Below are positions 1 through 13,245 of a DNA stretch of 64,000 bases, in pieces. The stretch is from Limnomonas spitsbergensis (taxonomy: Eukaryota; Chlorophyta; Chlorophyceae; Chlamydomonadales): NCBI GenBank assembly GCA_037349105.1, contig JAYJMM010000124.1:8106001-8170000 (forward strand). The letters are read 5' to 3'. The notes under the pieces were generated by a model. The model made no database searches. It was not told the DNA's origin and worked only from the letters and a program-made list of their open reading frames with translations. The position numbers and the translations under genes were made by a program. Each line of letters starts with the position of its first letter. The first letter of the stretch is position 1.

Positions 1-1528
1 CCTGTGCTCAGCGCCTCAGCTTCCCCCGTCCCCTCCCCGGCGCCCACTCCCCTCCCTCGCACCCTTTCCTCTCCCTCCTCCCTTGCCTCAATCTGTTCGC
101 AACACATGGGCCAGCACCCCTCCCTCCCTCCCCCCTCCACTCGCACCCTTGCTTGGATCTGGCCGTGACACATGGTTCAGCAACGCCTCCAGTATGAGCG
201 GGGTGGTGAACATGACGAGGTCGTGGAACACCTTGAGCACGCCGCTCCAGAAGAAGGTCCACCCATACTTTTTCACCAGCGTCCACCACACCACACCCTG
301 CCAGGAGGGGACAGAGGAGAGGAGGGAGGAACGGGATGGGGGGGGGATACTATGCGCAGGCGGGGCTACTTACGAGCGGACTTTCCCGACATGACAGGCT
401 GCAGCTGTGCCAGCTGGAACGTTCGTACAAGTGCCCTGCCCTTTTTTGCTGTGCTGGCCGTAGAATCTGTAGTTTCCTTGACAAACCAAGACATTTTCTC
501 ATGAGGGCCAAGGAACAAGAATCCGTATTGCCCTTGGCCCTCATGCAGAGGTCTGAGCACTGAGATCTGAAGCTAGTGTCATGCACATGACATGCGGGCA
601 GTGCGGATCGGCAAAACAATGGCACGCCCCCCAGAAGCTGCATGGGGTACTTAGGTATGTCCCCGCTTATGCGCTAGCAATCGCTCTCACAACTGCTCCT
701 GCAGAATAGTGCATCTGCAGGAAACGCACAAGAGATTAAAAGTTTGACATATTCCTGGCTCATTAGCGGTGTGCAGTCCACTTTCGCATGCCATGGCCTG
801 CCCCCCCTCCCATCCCCCCCAACAGATCTGACCTGAGGCGCAGCAAGCGGGTCCACTGTCGTTTCGAGGTGCTGCTGATACAACGCATAAACCTTCTCTG
901 CCTTGTCCTTGGGGATCAGGCTCCAGAGGTCGCTCTGCTCCAGGTGCTTCTGCTTGCCTAGCTTGATCAAGCCATTCGTGAAGGAGAACGAAAGGTGGGA
1001 CACCCAGCTGGCCTCCAGCTCAGGGCTGGGGGGCTCATGGGTGGCTTCGTCCGCTGGGTGAGGACACGGATCAAGGGGGCGGATGAAGGCAGATAAAGGG
1101 GTGGGTACTGAGAAGGGGGGAAAGGCTGCCTGAAGAGGGAGCACCCGTTTCAATATGCATGGGGTCGCCCGGCTGCTGCGACGTAGGAGCTTGGGGTAAT
1201 GCATGCGGGGTGGATTACGCAATGGTCTCCCATGCAGAGCTGGACTTAAAGGGTGCATGCTCTTTTTGACTGGTGGGAACTGTCAAGGGAACGGCTCTTC
1301 GATTGCCTGTCACGAACGACGGTCCACATTCGCACCTGAGCAGCTCTTGCTTGAGACATGACCAGCATCAAGCAGGCCCTTCTCTTCATCGTCGTCCACA
1401 TCTGCTTGTGCACGCTTTAGCCCGAGAGGGGACTGACCATGCCCAGGGAACCGACTGGCGTTGAACTGGGTGGCAATGGTTACGATTCTTGCTGCTGCGT
1501 CATGTGCAACGGCGCTGCGCGTGCCCAT
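1..1528 (-). CDS. ABC transporter C family (MRP-type), 5' part, partial at left edge
   Basis: This is the N-terminal part of an ABCC/MRP-type ATP-driven exporter of conjugates. I infer exons 1528-1363 (ATG at 1528), 1053-833 and 297-172, with compatible phases (1, 0, 0). Exon 2 encodes the motif just before the first membrane domain (EASWVSHLSFSFTNGLIKLG, then SDLWSLIPKDKAEKVY), which matches the ABCC family's ASWLSRLTFSW and DLW..P.D signatures. Exon 3 encodes the first transmembrane segments (KKYGWTFFWSGVLKVFHDL, then MFTTPLILEALL). No TMD0 domain precedes this, so the gene is probably a short-form ABCC. The nucleotide-binding domains lie outside the window. The gene is divergent from GUF1, with 376 bp between start codons. 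Another small exon between 298 and 832 cannot be excluded. The family call is firm; the first exon and the start are less sure. Confidence 0.75.
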
Positions 1529-1904
1529 GAACTCCAATCGAAGAGGTCGTGGATAGAGGCCGGATTAGTTCGATGGCTTGGACAAGTGGTGGTAGAAAGC
1601 GGTGGTAGGCAGCCTGGTTGGTACGATTACTGATGGATTACTCATGGACAGAGGATTTATACTATGGTCTTCAAGCCTATCTTCAAGCTAAGATCCAAGA
1701 GTTGTTCCAGCTTATAAATGAGAAAGGAGTTTCTTGCGCTGACACAAGAATGACGCTGAGAACGTCACAGTGCCTCAGTTTATTACACTTTCGCTCACTC
1801 CCTTCATACTATTTGTTCGATATCTGCCATGCACCAGCAGCAGCCTTACCTGTGACCGTACCAGAGTTTTGGAAGCCAAGTCTGACGGTGTTGTTTCTTT
1901 CCGC
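1529..1904. promoter_or_regulatory. Divergent intergenic/promoter region between ABCC and GUF1
   Basis: This 376-bp spacer lies between the inferred ATG of the ABCC gene (minus strand) and that of GUF1 (plus strand). It must hold both 5' UTRs and core promoters. I see no convincing TATA box or other named element. The role is inferred from position only. Confidence 0.4.
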
Positions 1905-4900
1905 ATGTTAAATTTGACGTTGTGCACTCTTCATCGATTCCTACCCGACCTGTCAAAATCTTTAGTAGGCCAGATATGGCCGCTCCGGCGAGGCCTTCTT
2001 GGATGCAGCCATCTATCAGACCAGCTCCGGTTTCCATCATTATTTGCATCTCCTGAAAAGGCATCGGCTCGATTTTACTCTCAGGGTTCTGAAAACGACC
2101 CTGAGCCCCTAAAGAGGGATGCTAGGCTAGGCTTCATCAAGGGCGGATTCCTCATCACAGACTTCCCTCCTGACACCATCCGCAACTTCTGCATCATTGC
2201 CCACGTAAGTTCAATATGTTCCAGGTCTCCCATGCAAGCCCATGCCTTGATGCCATGCAGCGTAGGCTGCAGTAGGCACAACTGCTATCACACGCTGGCT
2301 GGGTCATACAGAGAATTATATATTTTCATTACCATGCACTCCAGCTGTCATGCAGCATGCCTCATTGCTTCCATGATTCGGAGCTTGCATTCAGACTCGC
2401 ACTCATGGGGCAGTGTTTCTTGTATTGCGCACCAGCCTCCTTCGGCTGGCCGCTGGGCAGCCACCACCGAGCCTATGGGGATCAGACTTTGAACGGCCTA
2501 CTGCCGTTGTCCCAAGCAACAGGGCTTGATGCACCAAGCCACTGCAACCATATGCTGATGCAAAGCTGAATTGTAGCTGAGGCTCGCTAAAAGAAACAAT
2601 GCAGTGCCACGTATCTCATGCGGACCTACCTAAGATTTTCGCACTAACGCTGCCACCAGTTTATGCATATGTTGCTGAGATGAGCCACTGCCTTCAATTG
2701 CATTTCCGGAAAGGCCTCGGGGGCTGACGTGAGGCTTGTGGCTGCCACAGGTCGACCATGGCAAGTCCACCCTTGCTGACCGCCTCATGGAGCTCACAGG
2801 CGCTATATGCAAGGGATCAAACGCACAGTATCTGGACAAGCTTCAAGTGGAGCGGGAGAGGGGCATCACCGTAAAGGCAGGCCTCATACCCAACCCCTGT
2901 TTGTTTAGAGTGCTTGAGCTATACTGCAGGAATAACCTGACCTTCAGCCGGCAGGGCTGGGTGCAGCAAACCTTACACTGAGGCAGCCCACTAGCTGTAG
3001 GGCGGTCGAGGTTCGGTCCCCATCTGCCCATTGATGGCCGCACAGCAGTCCTCCAAATGTGGACTGGTGCGCACCAGAATAAGCTCTGTCACATATGTAG
3101 CTGGCGTCACCATTATGATCCATGTTCCTCCTCCTGGGCCTGAGCCAGCCTGGCGGAATTAAACTTTCTGCTTCGAAATTCACCCAGTAGGTATGACAAG
3201 ACACCTTGCTGCCCTGCCTGGGCCGTCCTCTTGGCCCAGCTCAAGCAGCTCCTTTCTGCATGCAAGTTTCCACCCGTGCATGTCTGAAGGGATGAATTCA
3301 CTTCCCAGCATGCCCTTGCCTCTAATGGGTGGGCGACACTGCTATGCCTGCCTGCACTTCAGGCCCAAACGGCCTCTCTAGTGCACAAACATCATGACGG
3401 CCGATTCTACTTGCTCAACCTTATTGACACACCAGGTAAATGTTGAATCGTCGTCCATCGCCACCATTGCCGTCAGGCCACTGAGCCAGTGGCACAAGGG
3501 GACCCAAACTTTCAGCTGACGGACTTGCAGCAGGGCTTGCAGTGCCTGGCCTCCTCAGCCATAGGCCATGCTGTACCCAAAATGTAGCAAAACCACACTG
3601 AATTTGAGCATGAGGCAAAGCCGTCAAACATGCTTGTACCGCCTGTATAATGTATTCAATATTGAAGTGTGCTCTGAGCAGCTCGCTCTTTTCAGCCAGA
3701 ATCCGACGCTCTGCACCTTGCATGGAGTGGGGATGGGAGTCATAAGACCCTGCCTGAGAGCTCCCATTCTCTGGCAGAGGTTTCTTGGCCATTCTGTACC
3801 GGTATTGAACACAATAGGTTGGTGGTTGTGTCTGGTACACACAGATGTGGGGCCCCGTGAGCTGACTCGTGTTTCAACTTAAAACCTGACCTTTGATTAC
3901 CGGTAGTGCTTTATCCAGGGCTTTATCCAGGGCTCAAGCTGAGCACATCGCAGCTTCATACCGCACATTGTTGCCACACAGGCCATGTTGACTTCAGCTA
4001 CGAAGTGAGCCGCTCCCTGGCTGCGTGTCAAGGGGCCCTCCTGGTGGTGGATGCAGGGCAGGGCATTCAGGTGAGCTCAAAGCCGCTGCTGCCTGCTGCT
4101 GGTATGTGGGGTATGTGGGAGGGGAGGGGGGGGGGCATGATGAGATAGTGTAGGAACATTGTCTGTTTTATATCTGAGGCTGCCTCCCGCTAACTCTGAG
4201 TGTTAACAGTTTTTATATTTTGATGTATGGTTAGGCTCCTTTCAGAAATGTTGGTATTGTGAAACTTCCAGCTATGACCTGTGCAGTTGTGAATGCTGCC
4301 CACTCCCTGCTTCCCTCATTCACCAGTTGTGAATTGATTCTGTACCCTGGACCTAGCACTCCCTTTAGACAGCACTCTGGGTTAAAGTGTGATGTCCTCA
4401 CACTTACCCTTTCCTCTCTTTCGCCCCACAGGCCCAGACGGTGGCCAACTTCCACCTAGCTTCTGACCAGGGCTTGACCCTGGTGCCTCTGATCAACAAG
4501 ATTGACCTGCCTGCCGCGGAACCAGAAAAGGTGGCTCAGCAGGTGAAAGCGGGGACTGAGTCAGACACATCAGCGGCAAGGGAGTATATGTCAGAATGAT
4601 TGTGTCCACGGCGAGAGAGTTCTTGCATGAATGGCTGAGGAAGAACACCCCATATGCACTAGCTGTACTGCACCGGGTGTCCCTATTAGTGTGGCATGCA
4701 AATCTTCTGTGTGACGCTAAATTTTCCTTTGGATGGCCCTCTCCAGCATGCCAACTTGCACGGCATGGCCTTATCTCGGCCTCACCTGCCCTCTCTGTGT
4801 AGATGGCTGAAGTCCTGGGCATGGAGATCAACCACATGCTGCTCACATCCGCCAAGACTGGCAAGGGGCTCGACACGGTGCTGCCCGCAGTAATCCAGTA

Positions 4901-7900
4901 GGTCCAAACAAATTTCAGAGGGGGACCCTTTGCCCTAGAAACCCCCACATCAGCTGGTGCTGTGGGGCCCCCTGGCCCCTTTCGTCCAAAGTGTCCACCC
5001 TGCAGACATCTTGATTTTTTTGAAAAGGGTATATGCATGCTAGTCTCATTCCTTCGCTGGCCTCTCCTGGGACCTCACAGGTCCTGACCTCACTTGATGA
5101 CCGGGCTGTGCTGAGAAAGACATGACTGGCAAATGCCAGTGGGCAGCTTGGCCCTGATGTTTCTCGCATCAAGTCCGCTCCACTATATTCCCGACAGCGT
5201 AATTGTTTGGCTCGAATCTGCTGAGATTATGTCATTTGAATATTGAAGCCAGCCATGGGCTGCCCTCCCTCTATCATGCAGTCAGCTGAGCGTGAATGTC
5301 GATTCAAACCTTGGCTGCCCTCTGGGTGACACCCAGACATGTGCATGTCATCACCCCTTCTGGGGTGTTATCAAGCACATGCCAGGGTGTCAACCCGTAG
5401 ATGCCCCCCCCTGCTCAGACAGGCCACATGAAGCAGCGGCTGCAGGTGGTCCAGGGCTAAAGGGTCTCCCGCCCTCCTGCTGCTGATGCACAGGCACATG
5501 CCGGCACCCCGTGGCTCCCCGAGCGCCCCCCTGCGCATGCTGCTATTCGACGCCTTCCATGATGAATACCGGGGTGTCATCTGCCTCGTGCAGCTGGTGG
5601 TGAGCAGTGGAAGGGGTGATTGGCGGAGGAGCAGTGTGGGAGCGAGGAGTGAAGGGAGTGTGTGAGAGGGGGAGTAGGTGGTGAGTGAGCGTGGGGGGTC
5701 GGTGGAGGGTCAGGTTTGTGACGGTATGTCAAAAGAAATGTGGAAGACAACTACCTAGGTATATCATTCATTGGGGGGGGGGGGGGGGGGGGGGATTGTA
5801 TTTTAAACAGAGTGGGTTGGTAGACTGTGTTCCTCAGCGGGTGTGTGTGCCATGCCATGTGCTGCCGCTAGCTGCATGTGTCATGCAAGATATGAAGGCT
5901 CCCCCTCCGCTTACTCCCCAAACCTGTTATCGCAGGATGGACATCTGGCCAAGGGAGACCGCATCGTTGCAGCGTCCACAGGAGAGGACTACGAAGTCCA
6001 AGAGGTGCGTCACGGGACCTTGCCGCCTAGGGGGGGGGCTCCGTTGACTTGTCACTGGGGAAGGGGAAGGGGGGAGAGGATTTGGCAGACTATGCCACAA
6101 CAGGGTTTGGGTCAAAAAAGGCGTTCAGAGGATATGAATTGAAATTAGGTGGTAAAGAGGTTGATCGTAATTCTTATTTGGATATTTGTTGGGCATTGCT
6201 CCTGGGGATTGCTGGCAGGCTTAGTTCCCTCCATTAAACAGCCGGCTACTTCATGGTCAGCCTTTCTGCCAGCAGGATTATTTCATTTGGTTACCCTCCC
6301 CCAGGTCGGCATCCTTGCCCCTGAACCCCACCCTACCGGCCAGCTGCTCTGCGGCCAAGTCGGCTACATTGTGCCCGGCATCAAGTCCATCAAGGCGGTG
6401 CGGGTGGGAGACACCATGCACCACTACAAGAAGTGCGGGGCAGGGAGCGGGCGCGGGGAACAGGGGAACATGGTTGGTTCGGTAGCAGGGGACCTTTGTT
6501 GGTCGGGGAACATGGTTGTGCACACTTGCGTATTCGTTTCCTGGGTGTCTGTCTGTTTCTGCGCTGCATGTTTGTGATTCGGGCCCGTGGAGGCGTTGAG
6601 GGCACCCTGCTGGGCATTTTTTATTTGTTGTTTTCTGGCTCTTTGATTGTTTGAGTGCTCCATATGCACGTCATTGATCACCCATCACGTCCATGCCGCC
6701 TGGAGCCGCTCCCCGCTGAGTGCTGCTATGAGCTCAGCTATGGTGTTGGATGAGCAAAGCCACGGGAAGCCCAAGGGTTACGCTCCTGAATCAACTGACA
6801 AAGCACGTTCAGCAGCTTTCAAAAGTACTGCCGCACTGGTATGTTTTTAAGCTAGCCTCGCTGCACTGGCATGTTTGAAAGCTAGCCCCGTGTCCCCATG
6901 AATATCGCCCTGCCCTCCTGTTGACTGGCCGGCTGGACCTCCCTGACAGTTGCCCTGCCACCTTCCTGAGCAGGCCGGTACCCTCGCTGCCTGGTTTCCG
7001 TCCCGCCAAAGCCATGGTGTTTGCGGGACTGTACCCTATTGATGGGGAAGACTTTGAGGAGCTCTGCAAGGTGGGGCACGAGGAGGGCAGGAGTGAGGGA
7101 GGACAAGATCAGGGGGATGAAGCTGGAGGGAGGGGCACAAGGCTTCTATCAGTAGTCAAACTTTGAGTTTGGGTTGAGAAGGGAACCGGGGCTGTGTTTT
7201 GCCTTTGCTGCGCCGCAGGGGGGCAGATTTGGAGCGGCCAGTTTCTCACATTGTTATGTCCAATCAAAGCCACCCATGCCCTCCCTCACCCCTATCCCTT
7301 GCTGGTATTCCAGAAGCTCACATAGTATAGAGGTTCACACTCAGTGGATCAAGTAAGTGACGATTATATAACGTATGCCCTCCCACTTCACTGCCCCTTG
7401 CAGGCCATCGACAAGCTCACACTCAGTGACGCAAGTGTGGTGGTCAAGAAGGAGAATAGCGAAGCGTTGGGACCGGGCTTCAGGTGGGCAGGCTTAACGT
7501 CGGTTCCCCATAGGGAGCAAAAGGCAGAGAAAAACATGGTGCATCTCTTTGAGTATAAATTGAACCTTCATTGGGGGAGGGGGGCTCATGGGCTCTGAAT
7601 CGAGGCAGGGCTGCGGCTTCAAGCATAAAATTGTGCATCAGCCCCCCCTGCAGCATATAATAAGTCCTTCGTCTGTGTAAATTCAGATCGCTTTAAAATG
7701 TGTCCTAATGAGAAGCTCAGACTTATGAGTTATGGGGGTGTCCACTGTCCACCTGTCGGGGACTGGGTGACAGACTGACAGCCTCTTGCAAGGACATCTA
7801 GGCAGCTACTCAAGTGCCCAAGACCTTCCGGCATGCTTGGTGGCTGCAGAGGCAGGCGGGTCAAGCCTGGAGTCATGCTTCTCTTCTCTTGTCCCCCTCC

Positions 7901-10900
7901 CCGACCCAGGCCCCCCCTCCCCATCTAGCCCCATACCTTAACGGTATATCCGCATGCCTCAGTTGCCGTTCCACCTACCCTGCATGGTGGCTGCATGATT
8001 GCCGCATGGCTGGTTTCCTGGGCATGCTCCATATGTTGGCGGCATGATGGCCGCCTGGCTGGTTTTACAACAGCTGCCTTGGATGGTTGCCGCATGGCTG
8101 GTTTCCTGGGCATGCTCCATATGTTGGCGGCATGATCGCCGCCTGGCTGGTTTTACAACAGCTGCCTTGGATGGTTGCCGCATGGCTGGTTTCCTGGGCA
8201 TGCTCCATATGTTGGCGGCATGATGGCCGCCTGGCTGGTTTTACAACAGCTGCCTTGGATGGTGGCCGCAGGGCTGGTTTCCTGGGCATGCTCCACATGG
8301 AGGTCTTCATGCAACGCCTGGAACAGGAGTACGGCGCAAACGTGGTGACGACGACACCCACTGTCACGTACATCCTGGACTTTGGACAGGTGGGCAATTT
8401 ACAATTCGATTTCCCTTGGAGGAATCAGTTTGAAATGCCTTGTGTAAGCAGCGGCACATTCAGGGGTGAGGGCTTTCAGGGGTGAGGCTGTACATCCGGC
8501 TGACTTGTCAGGGTTACGGATCAGGGTGCAGGACGGATTTTCAAAAGAGAAGCTTACACTTTAGGGTTGCAAGATTGGGATTCAAGTGCAGGCTTTGAAG
8601 TTATCAAGATCTCGGGCTTTGTAAATGTGTTTGAGGATCAGGCGTGCAGATCGGTGTAGCAGGCCTGGCTGCAATCCGCAGCACAGCTTTGATCCAGGTT
8701 AGGGGATCAAAACTGTGCTGCAGATTCAGACAGTCCTAGTTAAGCCTGGGCATCATCTGCAGTAGCCAGTGTGCATCTGCTGCTGCACTGTGGGTATCTG
8801 CACAGTCTTGTCAATGGGACTTCCCCTGCTAACCGACAGCCACTCCACGGTTCTCCTGCCAATGTAGCTGTCCCCCCCTGTTATCTGTTCCATGTTCTCA
8901 CATGATCTCATGCACCTGACAACCTTTTTCTTCTCATGCCGTCCTCACTCTTCTCAGGGCGAGTCAGTGGAGTTGGAGCGACCCTCAGATTTCCCGCTCG
9001 ATCGCAAGGTGTGCGATGTGGTGGACTGGGTCTCGTCAGCCTAGTAACACGGCTGTACCAACCTTCTCTCTATTTTGCAGTCATGTAGTGACCCTAACCT
9101 CTTTACACCCTCCACATCGCACATCAATCAAAAGTACCCCCGGTGAAGGAATGCCATAAGGGGTATCTAACCAAGGCCTCAATCTAGGAAAACCATAATG
9201 GCAAATTGCCAGAAGTGTACCATACTACCGTCCCTGATGACGGAAGGTTCGTTATGTTTTGCAGTTAGCCCCATCCCCTCTGGAATGAATTCAAAACCCT
9301 CCCTCCTGCTCCCACCTCTACCCGGCCCTGGTCTGTTCCCTCGATCGCCCTCCGATCTGTTCGATCCAACCTGAAGGAATTTCGACGGCCTAGATGCTCC
9401 CTCTTCCTCTCCTGTTCTGCCTCATACGGGCTCACCGCCCCCTCACGTTACTGCTCCCTCTTCCTCATATACGCCCCCACCCACCCTCAGGTCCGAGGCA
9501 TACTGGAGCCTACCGTGACTGCCACCATCGTGTGTCCCATTCAATACCAAGGCCGCGTCATGGGGCTGTGTGCAGAGCGGCGAGGGGACCTGCTGGACCA
9601 GGTGCGGGGTGTATATGAGGAAGAGGCAGAGGGAGCAGTAAGTGCGGCCTGGCCACTGCGGCTTGACACCATGGATATGGGATGTAGGCCAAGATCAGTA
9701 TGCTGGGTCGCGGAGTAGAGGGGGAGGAGGAGGGATTAAACCCATCGGGTTAATATTGAGGAGAGCTTAAATTAAGGCAGCTGCGGCGCTGCGCCCTTGA
9801 AGCGGGGGAGGCTGAAGTGGGGAGGCTGGTAAAGCCATCCACACGGTGGCTCGCCATGGATCCCTTACGCCCAACCCTGCCCACCGTTTTGTCCCGCTGT
9901 AGGTTGCTGCGGGGGAGGGTCGGGTCCTGCTCAGGTACACACTGGCGTTGGCAGAGCTGGCGACAGACCTGTACTCCGAGGTGAAGGCGCGCACACAGGG
10001 GTGAGGTGGGAAGTGGGAGGTGGGCAGGACTTTTTGTGGCGTGCGCAGGTGTTGTGCTGAGAGTAATCAAGGGAGCGTCCTACCCGTTCAACGTTAGCCT
10101 GTGTCTTTCCCCCCCCCGACGTCAGCCTGTTTGTTCTCCGGCCCTCTCTCTGCCTACACAGCGCTCCCTCCCCAGCCCGCATGCGCCCCTCGCACCCAAA
10201 GTGCAATCAGCAGCACGCCTTTGAGCCCAACACCATGAAACAAAGCACGTCCAGTACATGCCTGACCCGCATTCTCGCCGCTACTGTACCTTCAGCTGGC
10301 TTTCAATAGCTTGGGAGGTAGCAGTGCCTGATTCAAATTGCTGCTTCCCCCCCAAAAAAGCTATGCCACGTTTGACTACGAGGAGGGTACCTACCGACCT
10401 GCCGACCTGGTCCGACTGGACATCCTGGCCCAGGGGAAGCCGGTGGACGCCCTGGCTCGGATGGTGGACCGCTCCGAGGTCGACTCAGTTGGGCGATCCA
10501 TCGTCGCAAAGATGCGGGAGATGATGGACCGGCAGCAGTTTGATGTGATCTTACAGGTGTGGGGATAAAGGTGATGTGGCGCTGTGGGTGCTAGTTGTCC
10601 TGCAGGTGTCGGAAGAGGGGTGCAGGTGATACAGGAGCAGCAGGTTGGATGTGATGCCGCAGTGTGGTCGATTGGGTGCACGCGCCTCAATCTAGTTTAA
10701 GGGTGCTAGGGCCAAGGGCTCAGGTCCAAGGGCTTTTGAAAATCCCTTAGCATGATAGCTGTGGTGCCCATCTATGATTGTGGGCTTCTAACAGGACAAC
10801 ATATCTGAATTCATAATCCGCCTGGAGCCTGTGGCCTGAAGCTTGTACTCTAATTCCAGTCCATGGGTGTAGGCTGCTGCTGATGGCCATGTTGGTTTCA

Positions 10901-11636
10901 GCCCTGATCCTCCACCCTGCACCCTCCCTGCCCGGGGGTACAGGCCTCTGCTGATGGCCGCGTCATCGCTCGAGAGACCATCAAAGCCGTGCGCAAGAAT
11001 GTGTTGGCCAAGTGCTATGGCGGCGACGTCACACGCAAGCGCAAGCTGATCGACAAGCAGAAGGACGGCAAGAAAAAGCTTAAACGGCTAGGCAGCATAG
11101 AGGTGCCACAGGTACGTGAGTCACATTTGGTCATTGTGCATTGGCTCACTCGTAGCATGCACGCCTGGTTGCTGCGCCTGACATCCTTCCTGGCTCTGTA
11201 GAGTAAGGGCTGACTGAGTCCGCTGTGCACCGCCATGGGTGAATTTAGGGATCGGTGCTTACTTTTGTATGAGATGAGTGGGCAACTTTTCCTAGTTTTA
11301 GTAGACAGGGATCTATTAGCTCGATTCAAGACGTTCAAGGCATGTGAGTGTATTGGTGGAGCACCTGCCGGGCCTTGGCATTGTGGTGTGCTGCAATCTG
11401 GTTCTGACCAGGTGCAGCTTACTGCGAACAATATCACATTTGGCATGTCGCTGCACAGCCATCATTGGGCCGCTAGGGAACAAATATTGATCGGCCTATG
11501 GAAGGAGGTACTAGCAGTCAGGGCCGCACCAAGCCCCTGTGCCATGACGTAGCCGAATCTTGGTGCTGACGTGCACTTCCTGCCTTTTACAAATGCTGCA
11601 CAGGAGCTCTTCCCAGCGCTGATGAAAGTCCGTTGA
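1905..11636 (+). CDS. GUF1: Translation factor GUF1/LepA (elongation factor 4), complete, 18 exons
   Basis: A ribosome-binding GTPase that back-translocates or rescues stalled ribosomes in organelles. Exons: 1905-2204, 2751-2876, 3363-3435, 3982-4070, 4432-4542, 4803-4897, 5494-5599, 5936-6004, 6305-6432, 6974-7070, 7404-7483, 8272-8389, 8958-9008, 9491-9601, 9903-10000, 10361-10556, 10944-11111, 11604-11636. They join to 682 codons plus a stop, in phase throughout. G-domain motifs are visible: AHVDHGKST (P-loop, split by intron 1), RGITVKAQTA, DTPGHVDF (split by intron 3), NKIDLP and SAKTGKGL. The LepA-specific C-terminal domain is complete ([20 protein letters not shown], then [11 protein letters not shown]). 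The first 60 or so residues are basic with few acidic residues, like a mitochondrial presequence. Intron 2 is GC-AG. Intron 11 contains copies of the start of exon 12. The family's usual RCGFLG motif reads RAGFLG here. Confidence 0.95.
5774..5795. repeat. Poly-G run
   Basis: About 20 consecutive G residues in GUF1 intron 7. The true length may be affected by sequencing. Confidence 0.85.
8002..8290. repeat. 88-bp tandem repeat duplicating the start of GUF1 exon 12
   Basis: Three 88-bp units start at 8002, 8090 and 8178; a fourth, partial copy at 8266 contains the real acceptor and the first bases of exon 12. The upstream copies repeat the exon sequence coding for GFLGMLHM almost exactly. At the splice acceptor they read CCGCATGG where the real site reads CCGCAGGG, so the decoy copies lack the AG. 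The units lie entirely within intron 11, except for the last edge. Confidence 0.9.
11445..11575 (+). mobile_element. Dispersed short repeat family, copy in GUF1 intron 17
   Basis: This copy shares a core (CATTGGGCC, then GGGAACAAATATTGATCGG, CCTATGG) and a distal end (CCATGACGTAGCCGAAT) with the copies near 48745, 51186 and 54225. It lies wholly inside the last GUF1 intron. Confidence 0.55.
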
Positions 11637-13245
11637 CTTATCAGCTGGTCTGTCTCTGACCAAGACGCTGAGAAAGGTCTGCACGCTTTTCTGCTACAAG
11701 CAGATGTTTTCACGGAATCGAGATGGTTGATTGAATGTTTGAAAGAGGCCTATTGTGGAAATCATACCTGGCTTATTATATTATGTCGGTGCCTGAACCA
11801 GTCAGTGCTCGCATAGGTCCCATGCGTCTCCTGGGGCCCATAATCTGTGAATTGATACCTGAAATCAAGCCCACCCATCACATCTGATTGGGAGCCCATG
11901 AGAGTTGCATGAGGTTTTCTAATCATGGGTCATCAGCGTAACATAAGTGCACCATATTAACATACCGGTAGTGGCCAATATATAAAGGTACCTTCAAATG
12001 TGCGGAACCGGTCTCACGAAGCTTAAAGACTTGACATGATAGGGCTGTTCAGAGCAGGAGGAAAATGTATCAATACCTCATCAATAGCGCAGTCCACCCA
12101 GTTGTGCAAAGTTCCCTGGTTTCCCTCAATGCGCACCCTCCCCTCCTTAAACGCATTCCCTGCCCGCAGTGCACCAACCCAATGGTACATAAAAAAGGAA
12201 GCTGGGGGCAGTCTAGAGTCAACAAGAAGGTATTCAAGGGGCAGTGTAAGTCAAAAGGAAGGTAGTCAGGGGGTAGTTCAAGTCACAATACGGAATGTGC
12301 ACTGGCAGTTGGGCGTGAACTCGTCATGAAAAAGTGTCTCAGTCTGTTGGTCAGCATCAAAAAGCGAAACCTGCCCCTAGCTGTCGGTTCCTCCCAAATT
12401 ATTGCCCACGTTAGCCTAAAAGGAGCCATGTGCCCCAAAGCGCCCCAGAAACTGTCAAAACTGACACCCCACCATCCCTTGTCAGGCGCTGCTTCACATA
12501 CCCAGACCAGCCTGAACAAGCAATGCAATCTGTACCGCCTTCACAAGCGATGCTTTCCGCACCGCCTTTATTAGCAATGCCCTTCGTAGTGCCTTCACAA
12601 GCGATGCATTCCGTACCACCTTGATGAGCAATGTACTTCATACCGCCTTTACAAGCGATGCATTCCATACCGCGCCATGCCTGGTGATGCCAGCTTCTCT
12701 GCTGTACCCGCCCCTCTGGCAGGCCCAAGCGGCAGCCCAAGCAGTGCATGCTGCCCTGTTGGCGCTGGGACCGCCGTCCCTGGTTGCTGCTGCGGAGGAG
12801 GACCTGGCCGAGACGCAGGCCTGACCTGCTGCCGCCTGAGAAAGGTGGCGCCGCCGGCCTGCTGCTTGGCCAAGTGGCGAAAGTCGTCGTCCGGGCGGGG
12901 CGTGCAAGACGCATTGCCATTATCCCTGGCCTCCTTGGCCGCGCTGCTGCCGGGCGTCAGTAGCCAGGTTGCGTTGACAAGCCCTGATAACCCACCGTCG
13001 TCAACAGCTCCAGCATGGCACCTGGGCATGGAACATGCGGGCAGAAGTAAGCTTTCACTGTGCCAGGGCTTCCTCCAACTGGATAGAGGGTCTTGGTGAA
13101 AGAGCGCAAAGGTCAGGTCTAGCAGAAGCAGTACATGGCCGCGTTAAGTGGCTCAGGCCCTGAGCTGCGTGTCTTCAGGGGCAAAATCAGCCACCATCCT
13201 TCTAGTGAGTGCCGGCCAATGTAGGCTGCACCGCTGCCATATCTT
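11637..13245. other. Spacer downstream of GUF1 with a short tandem repeat
   Basis: This lies between the GUF1 stop (plus strand) and the inferred end of the minus-strand gene at 13246. It holds the GUF1 3' UTR, a TACCGGTA palindrome at 11963-11970 and a tandem repeat of about 30 bp at 12521-12680. Minus-strand reading frames run through 12411-13029, but they are GC-rich or repeat-derived and I could not tie any of them to a gene by splice phase. An extra 3' exon or alternative end of the neighbouring gene is possible. Confidence 0.5.
12521..12680. repeat. Tandem repeat of about 30 bp (5 to 6 degenerate units)
   Basis: Degenerate units share the pattern ACCGCCTT-ACAAGCGATGCATTCC. Because the period is a multiple of three, one minus-strand frame reads as a repeating 10-residue peptide (GGTECIACEG-like). 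I see no evidence that this is translated. Confidence 0.7.

Noticed and set aside
2985..3030. tRNA-like B-box (GAGGTTCGGTCCC)
   Set aside because: There is no A-box or cloverleaf around it, and it lies within GUF1 intron 2. A tRNA-derived repeat remnant is possible but unsupported.
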